Origin: JBKCUI01 sp052161605
GTDB lineage: Bacteria > Planctomycetota > Planctomycetia > Pirellulales > Pirellulaceae
Length of the DNA: 64,000 bases
Assembly (NCBI GenBank): GCA_052161605.1
Contig: CP197409.1
Strand: one strand, 5' to 3'
In this document: positions 16,829 through 26,215 of the stretch, in pieces
How positions within the stretch are numbered: the first letter of the stretch is position 1
Layout: every line of letters begins with the position of its first letter
Translations under genes and position numbers: made by a program
Notes under the pieces: model-generated
Told to the model about the DNA's origin: nothing
Database searches by the model: none
Seen by the model: the letters and a program-made list of their open reading frames with translations, nothing else

Positions 16829-17926
16829 ATGGATAAAACCCGATTTGCAAGATGGATGATGAGTCTCTGTGTTTTTTTCCTTTGGCCTGGTGGCGCCTCA
16901 GGAGATGACTTTGTATCCGAGCTGTTCGAACACTGGAGGCAATACGAAGGGCTTTCCATTCGAGGGCGGGTCAAAGGAAGCTATGGGACAGATGATAACA
17001 CCACCCATGTGGATAGAGAATTCGTAGTTAACATCGCGAGGACAAAACCAGGCTCGCTTCCCAAATATGAGGTTTGCTATTACGAAGACAACCCAGGTGA
17101 ACCACACATCGATGCGAAGAAGATCATCATGGAGGCAGAGGCTTTCATTGATGGGGCAAGAGTGCTTTTCACACGTCATTTGATCTCTCAGAAACCGCCG
17201 GACGCGCGCCTGAGCAACTTCAATATGAATTTCTCAGGCTGTCTCACTGAAACTATTCTTGTGCTCGAGACTATTGCCACAGGATTTGATCCTCTACTTC
17301 CCTTTCAAGCCGCCGGACAGTTAAAGAGGGATACCTTCAACCCGCAAATTGAATTTCTTGGTGAGATCGAGTACCTAGGGCTACCCTGCTACCATATTCG
17401 TGTCAATTACATTGGGACGGATGGTTATTATAACGAATGGTACACGACGCGCTACCCGAGTATTCAGCCGCTCAAGTTGGTGAAAGCAAATCTTCCTGAC
17501 AATATGCGAAAGCCACTTGAGCGAAGGACCGTTGTGTCGGCTAAAGATTTCGGTTCGGTCGTTATACCTACTCACGCAAAATTCGATTGGGGACTTGAAG
17601 TGTGGATTCATAGTGTAGAGCCTTTACCGGACGATCATGTTGGCATATACGACTATGACAAGCACACAGGGGTTATCCTTGCGGGGAAATACGCAGATGC
17701 GACTGCACACGGCAGTGGGCGGATTCCTATCCCAGGAAATGAAAAATTTCTTCATCACCCGTACACGGCCGAGGAGGCCGAAAAGATTCAAAAATACCTT
17801 CTCATGAATCAGCCTGGGATTATGCCAAAGTCCGATTGGCTCAACTATGCGTATTGGGCGTTTAATATCGCGGCCGTGTTTGTGATCGGACGCTATGTGT
17901 ACTTGAAGATAGCGAAGAAAGCATGA
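16829..17926 (+). CDS. Island A anchored secreted protein, copy 4 (LolA-like)
   Basis: 365 residues, the most diverged of the four paralogues. Same plan: signal peptide ending near ASGDD, the SELFEHWRQYEGLSIRGR start of the body, and C-terminal helix with YLKIAKKA tail. It lacks three residues in the region FDWGLEVW, where others read FIYSNKPSEVW. Preceded by a decayed peptide gene and its own paired TGTCGCA sites. Its stop overlaps the ATG of the next gene (ATGA), and the start of that gene (MTGMKTIFVLLSLFA) matches the N-terminus of the C39 protein at 12894, which shows that the downstream gene was swapped after that point. Confidence 0.8.
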   Translation: MDKTRFARWMMSLCVFFLWPGGASGDDFVSELFEHWRQYEGLSIRGRVKGSYGTDDNTTHVDREFVVNIARTKPGSLPKYEVCYYEDNPGEPHIDAKKIIMEAEAFIDGARVLFTRHLISQKPPDARLSNFNMNFSGCLTETILVLETIATGFDPLLPFQAAGQLKRDTFNPQIEFLGEIEYLGLPCYHIRVNYIGTDGYYNEWYTTRYPSIQPLKLVKANLPDNMRKPLERRTVVSAKDFGSVVIPTHAKFDWGLEVWIHSVEPLPDDHVGIYDYDKHTGVILAGKYADATAHGSGRIPIPGNEKFLHHPYTAEEAEKIQKYLLMNQPGIMPKSDWLNYAYWAFNIAAVFVIGRYVYLKIAKKA

Positions 17927-18945
17927 CTGGGATGAAAACGATATTCGTTCTGCTGAGCTTATTCGCATCTTGGGGACCAATGCTGTCTCTGGCTGTTTAC
18001 CCGACTGCCGCTTTGCTGCTGTCTTGCATTGCTACGCTCGCATCATCAAGCGAGATTGATCTCGATTTGCTCAACCAAGCTAGAAAGGGATGGGCCGAAA
18101 TTGAGCAAGAGGCAATGCAGATTGAAGGTAATCTACGAGTGCAGTTCAAGTATCACGCTGGTGGTAAATCACCAGGGGATCAAGTGGTCTCATTCCAGTT
18201 GAACGGTAAGCTCGAAAAGCAAATAGAAAAGTCGGAGAAAAATGGTGAGGAGACCGTCAAGCTATGGAATCGATCAGGCGTCTATGTTTTAAGAAAACCG
18301 CCAGCCGAAGATTGGACTTTGGGAGCTGTCGGTAAAGATGAACCATGGACAATTGATCGTATGACACTCACTTGTTTGGCAGGTGTTTCGATCCGAAATG
18401 CCAGACTACTTTACTTGGTAGATTCCAAAGAGCATCGAGTAACCAAAGTGAAAAAGATTGGTCCAAGCGATGTCGTTCTAGAAATCGAATACATCGGAAA
18501 AATTGCTGATCTTGATCCGAAGAAGTATCCGCCAACCCAATCAGACCGTCCACGGTTTGACAAAGCATTAATTCATCTAGACCCAAATAACAAGTTTAGG
18601 GTTATGTCTTACCGAGCCGAACGTTCGGTCAAAAACGCGTCTGTGAGCGTGGAGGTTGGCGAGACGAACAGTAGGTATGAGAACATCGATCTGCCGTACA
18701 TCCCAACTGTGGTTAAGACGTCTTATGTTTCGATCGATGGCAAACAGGTTTTTACCACGATTCATGCGGAGCTGTCTTGTAAACCAGCACTAATCCCGGA
18801 GGAAGAATTCACACTCGAATTTTACGGCCTAAAGACTCCCAAACCAGCCTCAGAGATCAACTGGCGCTATGTGTCGATTCTCAGCGCTCTGGGCATCGTA
18901 TTTTTCTATCTAGGTGTTCGTTTCTTTAAACGAACTAGCCTGTAG
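17923..18945 (+). CDS. Anchored secreted protein, second LolA-like type
   Basis: 340 residues. The N-terminus is a composite: the first 15 residues match the C39 signal sequence, then a second hydrophobic stretch (28-45) precedes the body. The body has LNQARKGWAEIEQEAMQI, a GVYVLRKPPAEDWTLG turn and FTLEFYGLKTPKP before a C-terminal helix and tail FFKRTSL. Such F-L-x-x-YGL-x-x-P endings are common in planctomycete exported proteins of unknown function. The paralogue at 19088 shares the whole plan. The last codons form a perfect 8-bp inverted repeat (GTTCGTTT/AAACGAAC, 18915-18934). Function unknown; LolA-like fold is only an impression. Confidence 0.78.
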   Translation: MTGMKTIFVLLSLFASWGPMLSLAVYPTAALLLSCIATLASSSEIDLDLLNQARKGWAEIEQEAMQIEGNLRVQFKYHAGGKSPGDQVVSFQLNGKLEKQIEKSEKNGEETVKLWNRSGVYVLRKPPAEDWTLGAVGKDEPWTIDRMTLTCLAGVSIRNARLLYLVDSKEHRVTKVKKIGPSDVVLEIEYIGKIADLDPKKYPPTQSDRPRFDKALIHLDPNNKFRVMSYRAERSVKNASVSVEVGETNSRYENIDLPYIPTVVKTSYVSIDGKQVFTTIHAELSCKPALIPEEEFTLEFYGLKTPKPASEINWRYVSILSALGIVFFYLGVRFFKRTSL

Positions 18946-19087
18946 TATTGATGTAGCCGTTTGTAGGTGCGATGATGAGCTAGTTGTTAAGCCGTCAGTA
19001 AAAATCCCGGCATTCGTCTTGGCACTGTTGTCTGAGTGATTGTCGTAAGCTGGATTTGAATTCGACGTTGTTCATGGAGAGTAAGTG

Positions 19088-20023
19088 ATGCAACTCCGAT
19101 ACTTTTTGTTAATGGTGTTCCTTTTCGGACTATTTCAATCCGTAGCGGTTGTTCAAGCTCAACAACCGGAATTGTCTTCGGTGTTGAAGAAATTAGACGA
19201 GCTCGAACAGACGCTTAATTCGCTTGTTTGCTCAGGACATTACAGCTTCGGGAAGCGAGTCGATTTCGAGTTTTGCGTGCGATCGGAGTTGGCAAAGCAA
19301 GTCGAGGAGGAGAAGGATGGGACCGTTGTTAGCTTGTGGAACAAGAGTGGCTATTTTGTTATCCGTCGTCCCAAAGGTGATGATTGGTCGCTTGCGGCCA
19401 TGGAAAAGCCAGGCAGTAAGCAGACCAGAACGATTGCTCCGATTCTATTTGAATCACTGTCGATTGTGGAGAACAAACTGACAGAGTTACTTCGTTCCGA
19501 CGACTATACCGTCTTGTCTCTCAAGCATGATCAAGGGAATCCGAAGCTAATCGAACTGAGGCTTAAGTACAATCCAGGGATGGACAGTTACGATTGGAAC
19601 GCAAAGAATTCCGCGACGAAACCACCTGTATTTGACGAGGCGACTATTCTTCTGGACAGTTCATCTGGGTATCGCATCACGGAGTATCGTTTGGATCTAA
19701 GCGTCGGAGGTAGAAAGGGAAAGAAACGCGTCCGATTGGAATACGAATCCGAAGGCGATGGTAGCATTCCTATTCCAAAATCCGTGTTGCTAGAATACCT
19801 CGACGTAAATGGACATCGCCTAAACAGCGAGAAGGCCATTTGGTCCAATCTCGTTGCCGATGCGCCGCCGAAAGAGGAATTCGAGTTGGAGTTTTATGGA
19901 ATCAAAACACCCGTCTTCGAAAGCGAAGACCGTATCAATTGGAGTTGGGTGTATTTCTACGCTGTCTGCGCGTTATGCTTCGTGTACGTTGGTGTCCGTT
20001 TCTTCAAACGAGCTCGCCAATAG
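19088..20023 (+). CDS. Anchored secreted protein, second LolA-like type, paralogue
   Basis: 311 residues: signal peptide (to about VVQAQQ at 25), body with VVSLWNKSGYFVIRRPKGDDW and FELEFYGIKTP, then a C-terminal helix and tail FFKRARQ. Clearly paralogous to the gene before it. A GTG directly precedes the ATG; ATG 19088 is chosen because GGAGAG lies 8 bp upstream. The 140 bp before it contain GTAGGTGCGATGATGAG, a decayed copy of the sequence before the GT-C start at 20050, so a unit of this gene plus GT-C start was duplicated. Function unknown. Confidence 0.78.
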   Translation: MQLRYFLLMVFLFGLFQSVAVVQAQQPELSSVLKKLDELEQTLNSLVCSGHYSFGKRVDFEFCVRSELAKQVEEEKDGTVVSLWNKSGYFVIRRPKGDDWSLAAMEKPGSKQTRTIAPILFESLSIVENKLTELLRSDDYTVLSLKHDQGNPKLIELRLKYNPGMDSYDWNAKNSATKPPVFDEATILLDSSSGYRITEYRLDLSVGGRKGKKRVRLEYESEGDGSIPIPKSVLLEYLDVNGHRLNSEKAIWSNLVADAPPKEEFELEFYGIKTPVFESEDRINWSWVYFYAVCALCFVYVGVRFFKRARQ

Positions 20024-20049
20024 GGCTGCTGGAACCGTGTGCAGGTGCG

Positions 20050-21333
20050 ATGATCGGCAAGTCATTTTTTTCACTCCAAAACACTCGCCGAATCTGCCTC
20101 TGGAGCGGTGCATGTGCCATTTTGCTCGGTGGAATTATTAGCTCGATTCCTTGGATTAACTCGCATCGGTTTCAGACGGAGTGGCTACCTAAAAGCGATG
20201 ATCTGCCGTTGGGTTCGGAGTATTTCTACATTGGCAAGTCTCTGGCCGAAGGACGTGGGTTTTCCTCTCCCTTTCGAGTTGCCTCGGGACCGACCGCATG
20301 GATGCCACCCGGCTTGCCCATACTCATCGGTACGCTTTACACGATTACGGGCCGCAGTGAATTCTGGACAGCCATACTATTGCATTCGTGCAGCGTCGGA
20401 TGCGTCGTAGTGACGTGGCGGTGCATCTTCCGTTTCTCGATCCTAGCAGGAATTAGCCCCTTATTCACAACCATCGGGTTTTTCGTCTGCTTGTACGCCC
20501 AGTGGCAGGATGTCTTCCGGTCTACGCATGATTCTCCTTTTCTGATGTTCATGGCAGCCTGGATCCTTTTGAGTTGTTTCAGAAACGGGAACCAATCCGT
20601 CTCATCGGCCCCGACCATTCTATCAACATTGCGTTGGGGATGCTTGGGAGGTCTGACCAGCCTGCTAAGTCCCGCATTACTGGTCGCATGGTTGGTGTGC
20701 ACCGCGATGTTGTATCTTCAGCGACGAAGTCACTTGGTTCTAGCCATGCTTGTGATGTTGATGATTCAGTCGCCGTGGCTCATTCGAAACTACCTATGTT
20801 TTGGCCAACTGGTTCCCATTAAATCGAATGCGGCCTTTGAAGCAGCCTTAGCGAGCAGGACGCCGACGGGAGTATTGACGCCGCTTTCTTTTTCGGGACA
20901 TCCCTACGTTGATGAGCAAGAAGCGATTCGACACGTCGAACTAGGGGAAATCGAGTACATACGAGTTCGAGCTGCCGAGATGCGAGCGTCTGTTGAGGCT
21001 CGGCCGGTGTGGCTATATCAGGTGGTTCAGCGTGCTGCAGCATACCTGGCCGTTAGTACATCGTGGATATCGTCCAGCGGCCAAGCCCTCTGTTACGGAG
21101 TTCCTTTTTTCTTGTGCATGGTACATCTAGCGATGGGCAAATTTGCTCGATGGCCGATGGCATGTGTTTTGGCTGTTTGGTTTGGTTATGGGGCGGTCTA
21201 CATCTTGGTATCGTATTACGAACGCTATTCAGCCCCCATGGTTCCCGTCCGTTGTTTGTGTGTCGCACTAGGTCTTCAGTCTTTATGGGACAGCCGTGGT
21301 TGCCTCTCAAGACTTGCGAGGTTCACAGCGTGA
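20050..21333 (+). CDS. GT-C membrane glycosyltransferase, divergent
   Basis: About 427 residues, multi-helix. First outer loop has LGSEYFYIGKSLAEGRGF followed by ASGPTAWMPPGLPI, the pattern of GT39-like PMT_2 enzymes, but without the DExxH and VNPP motifs of the other island GT-Cs. It ends soon after the last helix. The frame opens at 19840 inside the preceding gene; ATG 20050 (MIGKSFFSLQ, 26 bp after the previous stop) is the natural start. Its location at the end of the LolA-like pair repeats the order seen in the other modules. Confidence 0.78.
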   Translation: MIGKSFFSLQNTRRICLWSGACAILLGGIISSIPWINSHRFQTEWLPKSDDLPLGSEYFYIGKSLAEGRGFSSPFRVASGPTAWMPPGLPILIGTLYTITGRSEFWTAILLHSCSVGCVVVTWRCIFRFSILAGISPLFTTIGFFVCLYAQWQDVFRSTHDSPFLMFMAAWILLSCFRNGNQSVSSAPTILSTLRWGCLGGLTSLLSPALLVAWLVCTAMLYLQRRSHLVLAMLVMLMIQSPWLIRNYLCFGQLVPIKSNAAFEAALASRTPTGVLTPLSFSGHPYVDEQEAIRHVELGEIEYIRVRAAEMRASVEARPVWLYQVVQRAAAYLAVSTSWISSSGQALCYGVPFFLCMVHLAMGKFARWPMACVLAVWFGYGAVYILVSYYERYSAPMVPVRCLCVALGLQSLWDSRGCLSRLARFTA

Positions 21334-21396
21334 GTCGGGTGGTGGTCAACAACGGTGATCTGGTTACTTGAAAAGACGAGGCATGGGCATTCATTG

Positions 21397-23007
21397 TTAC
21401 CTAGGCCAACGCCAGTCGACTCGGTTGTCGTAAGCCATGGTTTCGTTCACGAGTTCGAACAGATCGTTGTCGTAATTCTCTAGGTGTTCCCGAGTCTCGA
21501 CCGCACGCCTGGAGTCGGTGGGAGTCGCCGATTGACCAGCGGCATCGAAATAAGCCAATACCCCAGTCACCCAATAACTGGCACGATCCTGTATAGCTGA
21601 GGTGCCCCGCCATTTTCCTGCTTCGATGGCTTGCTTGTGCAACACGCCCAATCGCTCATCGAACGTTGTGTCGAGTCGCTTTAATCGCAATTCGTACTGT
21701 TGCCAAACGCCTCTCGGTCGATTCTCCCATTCTGGATCCACTGGCCTGAGACCTGCAACCTTGTAAATCGCATCTGCGAAAACTCGAATGAGCTGGCTAT
21801 CTCCTGTCCCCACTTGATGAGGCGAATTCAATAGGTTCTCTTCGCTCACGACCAGAATACTTACGCGTGGGTCATAAGTCATGTAGCGAGCGAGTAAGTC
21901 GACGTCTTTTCGTATCTCTGGCGATTGCAGTTCTGGTAGCGAACCTAAAGACTCGTCCCGGCCGAGCACGACCAGCTTGAGCCTTTGTGCGATCAACGCC
22001 TTCAGCAAATCGTGACGATAGGCGAACATCTTGCGAATTCCATCGTTGGCTTTCAAAATCGCTTCGTCACTCGCTCCTCGCCCTACGACCGTGAATTCTC
22101 GAGCCCATGTAAATTTGGTGTAATGCGGATCGATGTTGAGAGAAACGGGAGGCGTCTCAACGACGGGAAGAGTGCGTGGAAAGCGGTATCGCCAATCCTG
22201 TTCGGGCGAGAGCTGGAATGTGGAACGAACGAGCTCGTAACCCAACGGATCATAAGCCTTTAATTGTTCTCTGGTTCCGACTGGACCATGATTCCAATTA
22301 TTGACTCGGTTGCAGTCAAAGTAGGCCTGGCAGATTTCGGCCCAGTACTCACCCGCATTGCTACTCGCATAGGCGTTTTGGTACAGCCCCTTATCCATCG
22401 CCACTTGATAGGTGCTGCGGAGTCGCGAAGACCAAGTCGGATCGAGTGTACGCAGCGCCCCATCAATGGTATGACAAAACTCATGAACGCCGATACTTTC
22501 GTCATCGTAGCGATCCAAAGCGAGGCTCAGCAGATTCTCCTCACCGAAACTCGTTGGCTTACCACCAGTCCCACGTACACGTTCGTTCTGAAACGCCGGG
22601 TTGGGATGATTGCGATACTCCGGCATATCCGTGTAGACCTGATCCTTGCCGATGATAATGAGATACATGCCATTCTGCTTCATCTGTGCCAGAATATCAC
22701 GTCGCCCAGCCAGCATATGAGAGACAATATCGTGGGTTCTCAGCAACGCTGCGTCGTCGACCGATTCTGCTGCCACAACCGGTAATCCCTCAACATCGAG
22801 GTACTTGCGATAAAACGCCAACGCTGCGGTTCGATCTCGCTCGCGAACCAACTCAAAAAATGAATCTGGAGGTACCGTTACTGTAAGCTCTTTTGGGGAA
22901 TCAGCTCTAGCGGTTGGAGGTGAGGTTGTAATGTGAATCGAAATAAAGAAGAAACAGCAACTCAACCTGAGCAATCGAACTAGCATAAAAATCCATCTCC
23001 GGATCAT
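21397..23007 (-). CDS. Exported two-lobed metalloprotease-like protein (lethal-factor-type)
   Basis: 536 residues from ATG 23007 (MIRRWIFMLVRLLRL, a signal peptide ending near TARADS); an ATG at 23052 or 22986 is possible. The N-terminal lobe has GVHEFCHTIDG with HExxH at 175-179 and SNAGEYWAEICQAYFD at about 217-232, which supplies a downstream Glu ligand, as in anthrax lethal-factor-like gluzincins. The C-terminal lobe repeats the fold (KANDGIRKMFAYRHDLL resembles HDIVSHMLAGRRDIL; RASYWVTGVLAYFDAA resembles the second motif) but has lost the HExxH and the Glu. So one active and one dead lobe. Substrate unknown; it faces the periplasm. Confidence 0.72.
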   Translation of the reverse strand: MIRRWIFMLVRLLRLSCCFFFISIHITTSPPTARADSPKELTVTVPPDSFFELVRERDRTAALAFYRKYLDVEGLPVVAAESVDDAALLRTHDIVSHMLAGRRDILAQMKQNGMYLIIIGKDQVYTDMPEYRNHPNPAFQNERVRGTGGKPTSFGEENLLSLALDRYDDESIGVHEFCHTIDGALRTLDPTWSSRLRSTYQVAMDKGLYQNAYASSNAGEYWAEICQAYFDCNRVNNWNHGPVGTREQLKAYDPLGYELVRSTFQLSPEQDWRYRFPRTLPVVETPPVSLNIDPHYTKFTWAREFTVVGRGASDEAILKANDGIRKMFAYRHDLLKALIAQRLKLVVLGRDESLGSLPELQSPEIRKDVDLLARYMTYDPRVSILVVSEENLLNSPHQVGTGDSQLIRVFADAIYKVAGLRPVDPEWENRPRGVWQQYELRLKRLDTTFDERLGVLHKQAIEAGKWRGTSAIQDRASYWVTGVLAYFDAAGQSATPTDSRRAVETREHLENYDNDLFELVNETMAYDNRVDWRWPR

Positions 23008-23127
23008 TGAGGATCGCACTCGTACAGCGGTCGAGTATAGTTCAAAACGCATTTCTATGCTAATTTGCTATCTTGTGGACGAATATAGGACGCGGAAGTT
23101 TAGTGGCTCTAAAGAAAGTGATTCGAC

Positions 23128-24147
23128 TTGGTAACGACTGGTGAACTGGTTCGCAGGGCAATCGTAGCGGAATGCTCTGCTCCAAAATTGGGAAACGTCT
23201 ATCCCGGTGCTGAGTTCAGCGATTTGAGCTACCCGATGTTCTGCGATGCTGCATTAGCCATGGGCAAGACGATTGACCGCATGGTCAGCATGGCTAGTAC
23301 AGACGGGATCGACGGAATGGCCATCAGAGATCAGGGTGGGGGTGCTTCGCAGCCCACAGCGGCAGTTTCCACAGCGGCAGTTTGTGGTGTCGGAGACTAT
23401 TGCCTTGCTATGACCCAGTCGATGATGAAGGCTGCAGGCACGAACACGAGCTTAGGAACGATCTTGTTGCTCGCACCATTGATCGTATCGAAAGAGAGAA
23501 AGATCCCTGTGGCTAGCGTTTTGGAGCAGATGACTCCGCGCGATTCTGAGTTGGTTTACCGAGCGATTCAAGAAGCCAATCCCGGTGGCATGGGCCGCAC
23601 CGAGGAAATGGATGTGGCCGGGCCGGCTCCTCAGTCGTTAATGGAGGCCATGCAGTTGGCGTCACAGTATGACGATATCGCTTTACAATTCGTTACAGAT
23701 TTCGAGCTAGTTCATCGATACTCGCAACGCTTGTGGGAGTTGACATCGGAAGAGAGCGAACTGCAAGCGTCACGGGTTCCACCACAGCAGCAATCTATAT
23801 CGACACAGGACCATACCGTCGGGCTAGAGGGAGCCGTTCAGAGGCTGCAAGTCGAGATATTATCAGAACGTTTGGATAGTCTGATCGTCCGAAAAGTTGG
23901 GGAGACGATAGCCGAGAAAGTTCGCGAGGAGTGTCGAGAATTGAAAAAGCGAATGGACGCGGGAGAATCCTGGGCCTCGAAGTGGCGAGAAATCGACAGC
24001 TGGATGAGAAGTCAGCGAAGCGAGTCGGGTAAACAGTTAGCGAACCCCGGAACGACCGCCGATTTGATTGCTGCCTCTATCTTTATTCTGCTCCAGAATC
24101 GCAACGAAAATGCAAGTCATAGCCGGTTAGGCGAGCGGCAGAAATAA
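23128..24147 (+). CDS. CitG/MdcB-like triphosphoribosyl-dephospho-CoA synthase family protein
   Basis: 339 residues from a TTG start (an in-frame TGA lies 3 codons upstream and no ATG is available). ECSAPKLGNVYPGAEFSDLSY near residue 15 and GTNTSLGTILLLAPL near 105 are the two core motifs of the CitG family, which uses ATP and dephospho-CoA to make the citrate/malonate lyase prosthetic group precursor. In methylotrophs and planctomycetes a CitG-like gene goes with tetrahydromethanopterin C1 genes and no citrate lyase is nearby here, so a role in that pathway is more likely. It would fit with the gene at 1391. Confidence 0.8.
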   Translation: MVTTGELVRRAIVAECSAPKLGNVYPGAEFSDLSYPMFCDAALAMGKTIDRMVSMASTDGIDGMAIRDQGGGASQPTAAVSTAAVCGVGDYCLAMTQSMMKAAGTNTSLGTILLLAPLIVSKERKIPVASVLEQMTPRDSELVYRAIQEANPGGMGRTEEMDVAGPAPQSLMEAMQLASQYDDIALQFVTDFELVHRYSQRLWELTSEESELQASRVPPQQQSISTQDHTVGLEGAVQRLQVEILSERLDSLIVRKVGETIAEKVREECRELKKRMDAGESWASKWREIDSWMRSQRSESGKQLANPGTTADLIAASIFILLQNRNENASHSRLGERQK

Positions 24148-24154
24148 ATCTACC

Positions 24155-24211
24155 GTAGTGGGATTCGCCAGAATTCCTTTCAGAAGTGGGAACTCTGGTG
24201 AGTTCCACTAC
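24155..24211. repeat. Imperfect hairpin repeat (GTAGTGG...CCACTAC)
   Basis: A 23-24-bp arm starting GTAGTGGGATTCGCCAGAA pairs imperfectly with a right arm ending TGGTGAGTTCCACTAC across a 10-nt loop. A related but more decayed copy is at 62621-62672. Between a stop codon and a convergent gene, so it may also act in 3' end formation. Confidence 0.5.
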
Positions 24212-24264
24212 AGCAGGTAAAAAATCATTTGCCGCTCGCCTTAGCCAAACGCTTGCCCAAGGAG

Positions 24265-24849
24265 TCATTGAAACAAATGTTTCAAATCAAGCTCCAACCG
24301 GCGGTCGTCCAGAGTAATTGTGAGGGATGAGTTACTGGAAATGATTTCTGGAGACTGGGATTCAGGATCTGAGAATTTATAGCGTTCGACGCAGGAGTCA
24401 GCGACATTGACGATCCAGTATTCCTGCACACCGGCTTCCCGGTAGATGCAGGCTTTGGCTCGATCTTTCTCTAACGAGGTGTCAGCGACCTCGATGATCA
24501 AACGGCACTCGATGCCACTTGGGTGCCGTGTCCGAAATGCCTCATGAACACCTTGAATGATCGCAATGTCGGGTTCAGGTTCGCTGCGCTCGGTAGTGAT
24601 CGGGAGCTGGCATCGAAGCTTGAATGACTTTGGCAATTGACATTGAATCAATTCGTTCAGCATTGCGACAATAAAGCCATGAATGGGTTTTTGGTTCATT
24701 TTCTCGACGATCCATCCTTCTAGCAGTTCAACCTTGTCTTCAGGGGTTAGAACGCCCATTTCGCCAAGTCGATGATATTGCTCTACCGTAAACTTGTGAA
24801 TCGGTAGTGGTGATGCGAATTGGGTCGTAAAGATCAGTTGAGTGTCCAT
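24265..24849 (-). CDS. Uma2 family putative restriction endonuclease
   Basis: 194 residues, usual length. PD-(D/E)xK core: SEPEPDIAIIQG near residue 90 (Asp), then RLIIEVADTSLEKDRAKA (Glu-Val-Ala with the trailing Lys) near 112, and AGVQEYWIVNVADSCVERY. The N-terminal LGEMGVLTPEDKVELLEG box is diagnostic of Uma2/DUF820. These proteins occur in many copies in cyanobacteria and planctomycetes; nuclease activity is predicted from the fold but the biological role is unknown. Alone, not in an operon. Confidence 0.9.
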   Translation of the reverse strand: MDTQLIFTTQFASPLPIHKFTVEQYHRLGEMGVLTPEDKVELLEGWIVEKMNQKPIHGFIVAMLNELIQCQLPKSFKLRCQLPITTERSEPEPDIAIIQGVHEAFRTRHPSGIECRLIIEVADTSLEKDRAKACIYREAGVQEYWIVNVADSCVERYKFSDPESQSPEIISSNSSLTITLDDRRLELDLKHLFQ

Positions 24850-25025
24850 CCGTCGTTACCTGAGTTCATGCTGGTGATTGCCACATACATCCCATTATAG
24901 CTGCTCAAAATCACGGAGTGAACTTTTACGACAATAGCTGGCAAAGTGCAGACTTTTACGGATCTTGCCCATCTTGCCTCATCTGCCTTGATCCCCAGTG
25001 GTTTAGCTTGGTATGAGCTATCCCG

Positions 25026-26105
25026 TTGAGAAGTGTTGATACTCATCGGCGGAACATCGGATTGCCAGGACCTTGCCCAAAGACCATCAAAAGCTCGAAA
25101 AGCCATCGCTCAAACCGTTGGTCTGATGGGTGCATGTTTGTCTGGTGTCTCGTTTTGTTGGCAACGAACTGCGTTGGTTGCGGAATACTGCGGAACCGTA
25201 CCGAGAACAAACAGCTCGTCCATGCTCGGCAGCTTTCGTTGCGAGGGGCGGATGCGTTGCAGCGTGCCAGGACGCAGGATGCGGAACTACTTTTCTCGGA
25301 AGCGATCAGGCAATCCCCCTTGGACGAACGGGCCCACTGGGGATATGCGACAACCCTTTGGGACCGAGGAGATCAGACCAAGGCGATTGAGCATATGCAG
25401 ACGGCGATCCGGTTGTCCGGAGACAATCCACAGTACTGGGTCCAGTTCGGAGAGATGCTCTTAGAAGTTGGCAACTTTGACGAAGCAGAAGCCGCAGCCA
25501 GCGCAGTGCTCGCCAATAACCATAAGAACGCTGCTGCATGGGCCCTGAGAGGTCAAATTCATCAAGCCAAACGCGAATGGGATGACGCGCGCAACTGCTA
25601 CCATCGAGCCCTCTTAATTCAGAGCGACTACCCGCAGGTTCAATTGCAATTAGCAGAGGTCTATCGAACGCTCGGGCAGCCACAAAGATCGCTACGTGTA
25701 TTGGATCGTATGGTGGATCTGCATAACACGGCCGCTCACGATCCGAACGCATTGCTTTACCGTGGGCTGGCTTTGGCGGATTTGAATCGAACCAAAGAAG
25801 CGTCTGAGACATTGGCCAAGGCCTCGGAACGTTTGCCAGCTGAGGAAGTGCAAAAGCAGTTGCAAATTGTTCACGCTCAGCACCGGATAGGGGAATTGGT
25901 CGCAGCCAGACTCACTCTCGGCCGAGTGCGATCTCACAACGCGGAAGCACCAGAAGTCGCCAGATTGCAGTCCATGCTCGACATGTCCTTTGCCCACCTG
26001 GCGGATCCGGTCAGGCCGTTGACCGAACCAAACAAGGGGGAATTCTCAACCCCAGCGTTAATGGCAACTCCCATGGACGGTTCTGATAGCTGGCTGCGGC
26101 GTTAG
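25026..26105 (+). CDS. Tetratricopeptide-repeat lipoprotein
   Basis: 359 residues from a TTG; ATG 25134 would start directly at the signal helix (MFVWCLVLLATNCVGCG), but the longer form supplies the basic region expected before it. NCVGCG is a lipobox, with Cys as the lipidated residue. TPR units run from about residue 75 to 260: QDAELLFSEAIRQSPLDERAHWG, DQTKAIEHMQTAIRL, FDEAEAAASAVL, WDDARNCYHRALLIQ and QRSLRVLDRMVDLH. TPR lipoproteins act as scaffolds for envelope complexes. The gene precedes hisC by about 110 bp. Confidence 0.8.
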   Translation: MRSVDTHRRNIGLPGPCPKTIKSSKSHRSNRWSDGCMFVWCLVLLATNCVGCGILRNRTENKQLVHARQLSLRGADALQRARTQDAELLFSEAIRQSPLDERAHWGYATTLWDRGDQTKAIEHMQTAIRLSGDNPQYWVQFGEMLLEVGNFDEAEAAASAVLANNHKNAAAWALRGQIHQAKREWDDARNCYHRALLIQSDYPQVQLQLAEVYRTLGQPQRSLRVLDRMVDLHNTAAHDPNALLYRGLALADLNRTKEASETLAKASERLPAEEVQKQLQIVHAQHRIGELVAARLTLGRVRSHNAEAPEVARLQSMLDMSFAHLADPVRPLTEPNKGEFSTPALMATPMDGSDSWLRR

Positions 26106-26215
26106 ACGAACGGCAAAGCTTGGGTTACGATAGACCGTCGCCTGATTCCCCATGCCTGATTCCCCATCTGTGCTCCGCTAATACCAAAAACGTTTGCATC
26201 TTGGATATTTCCCAC

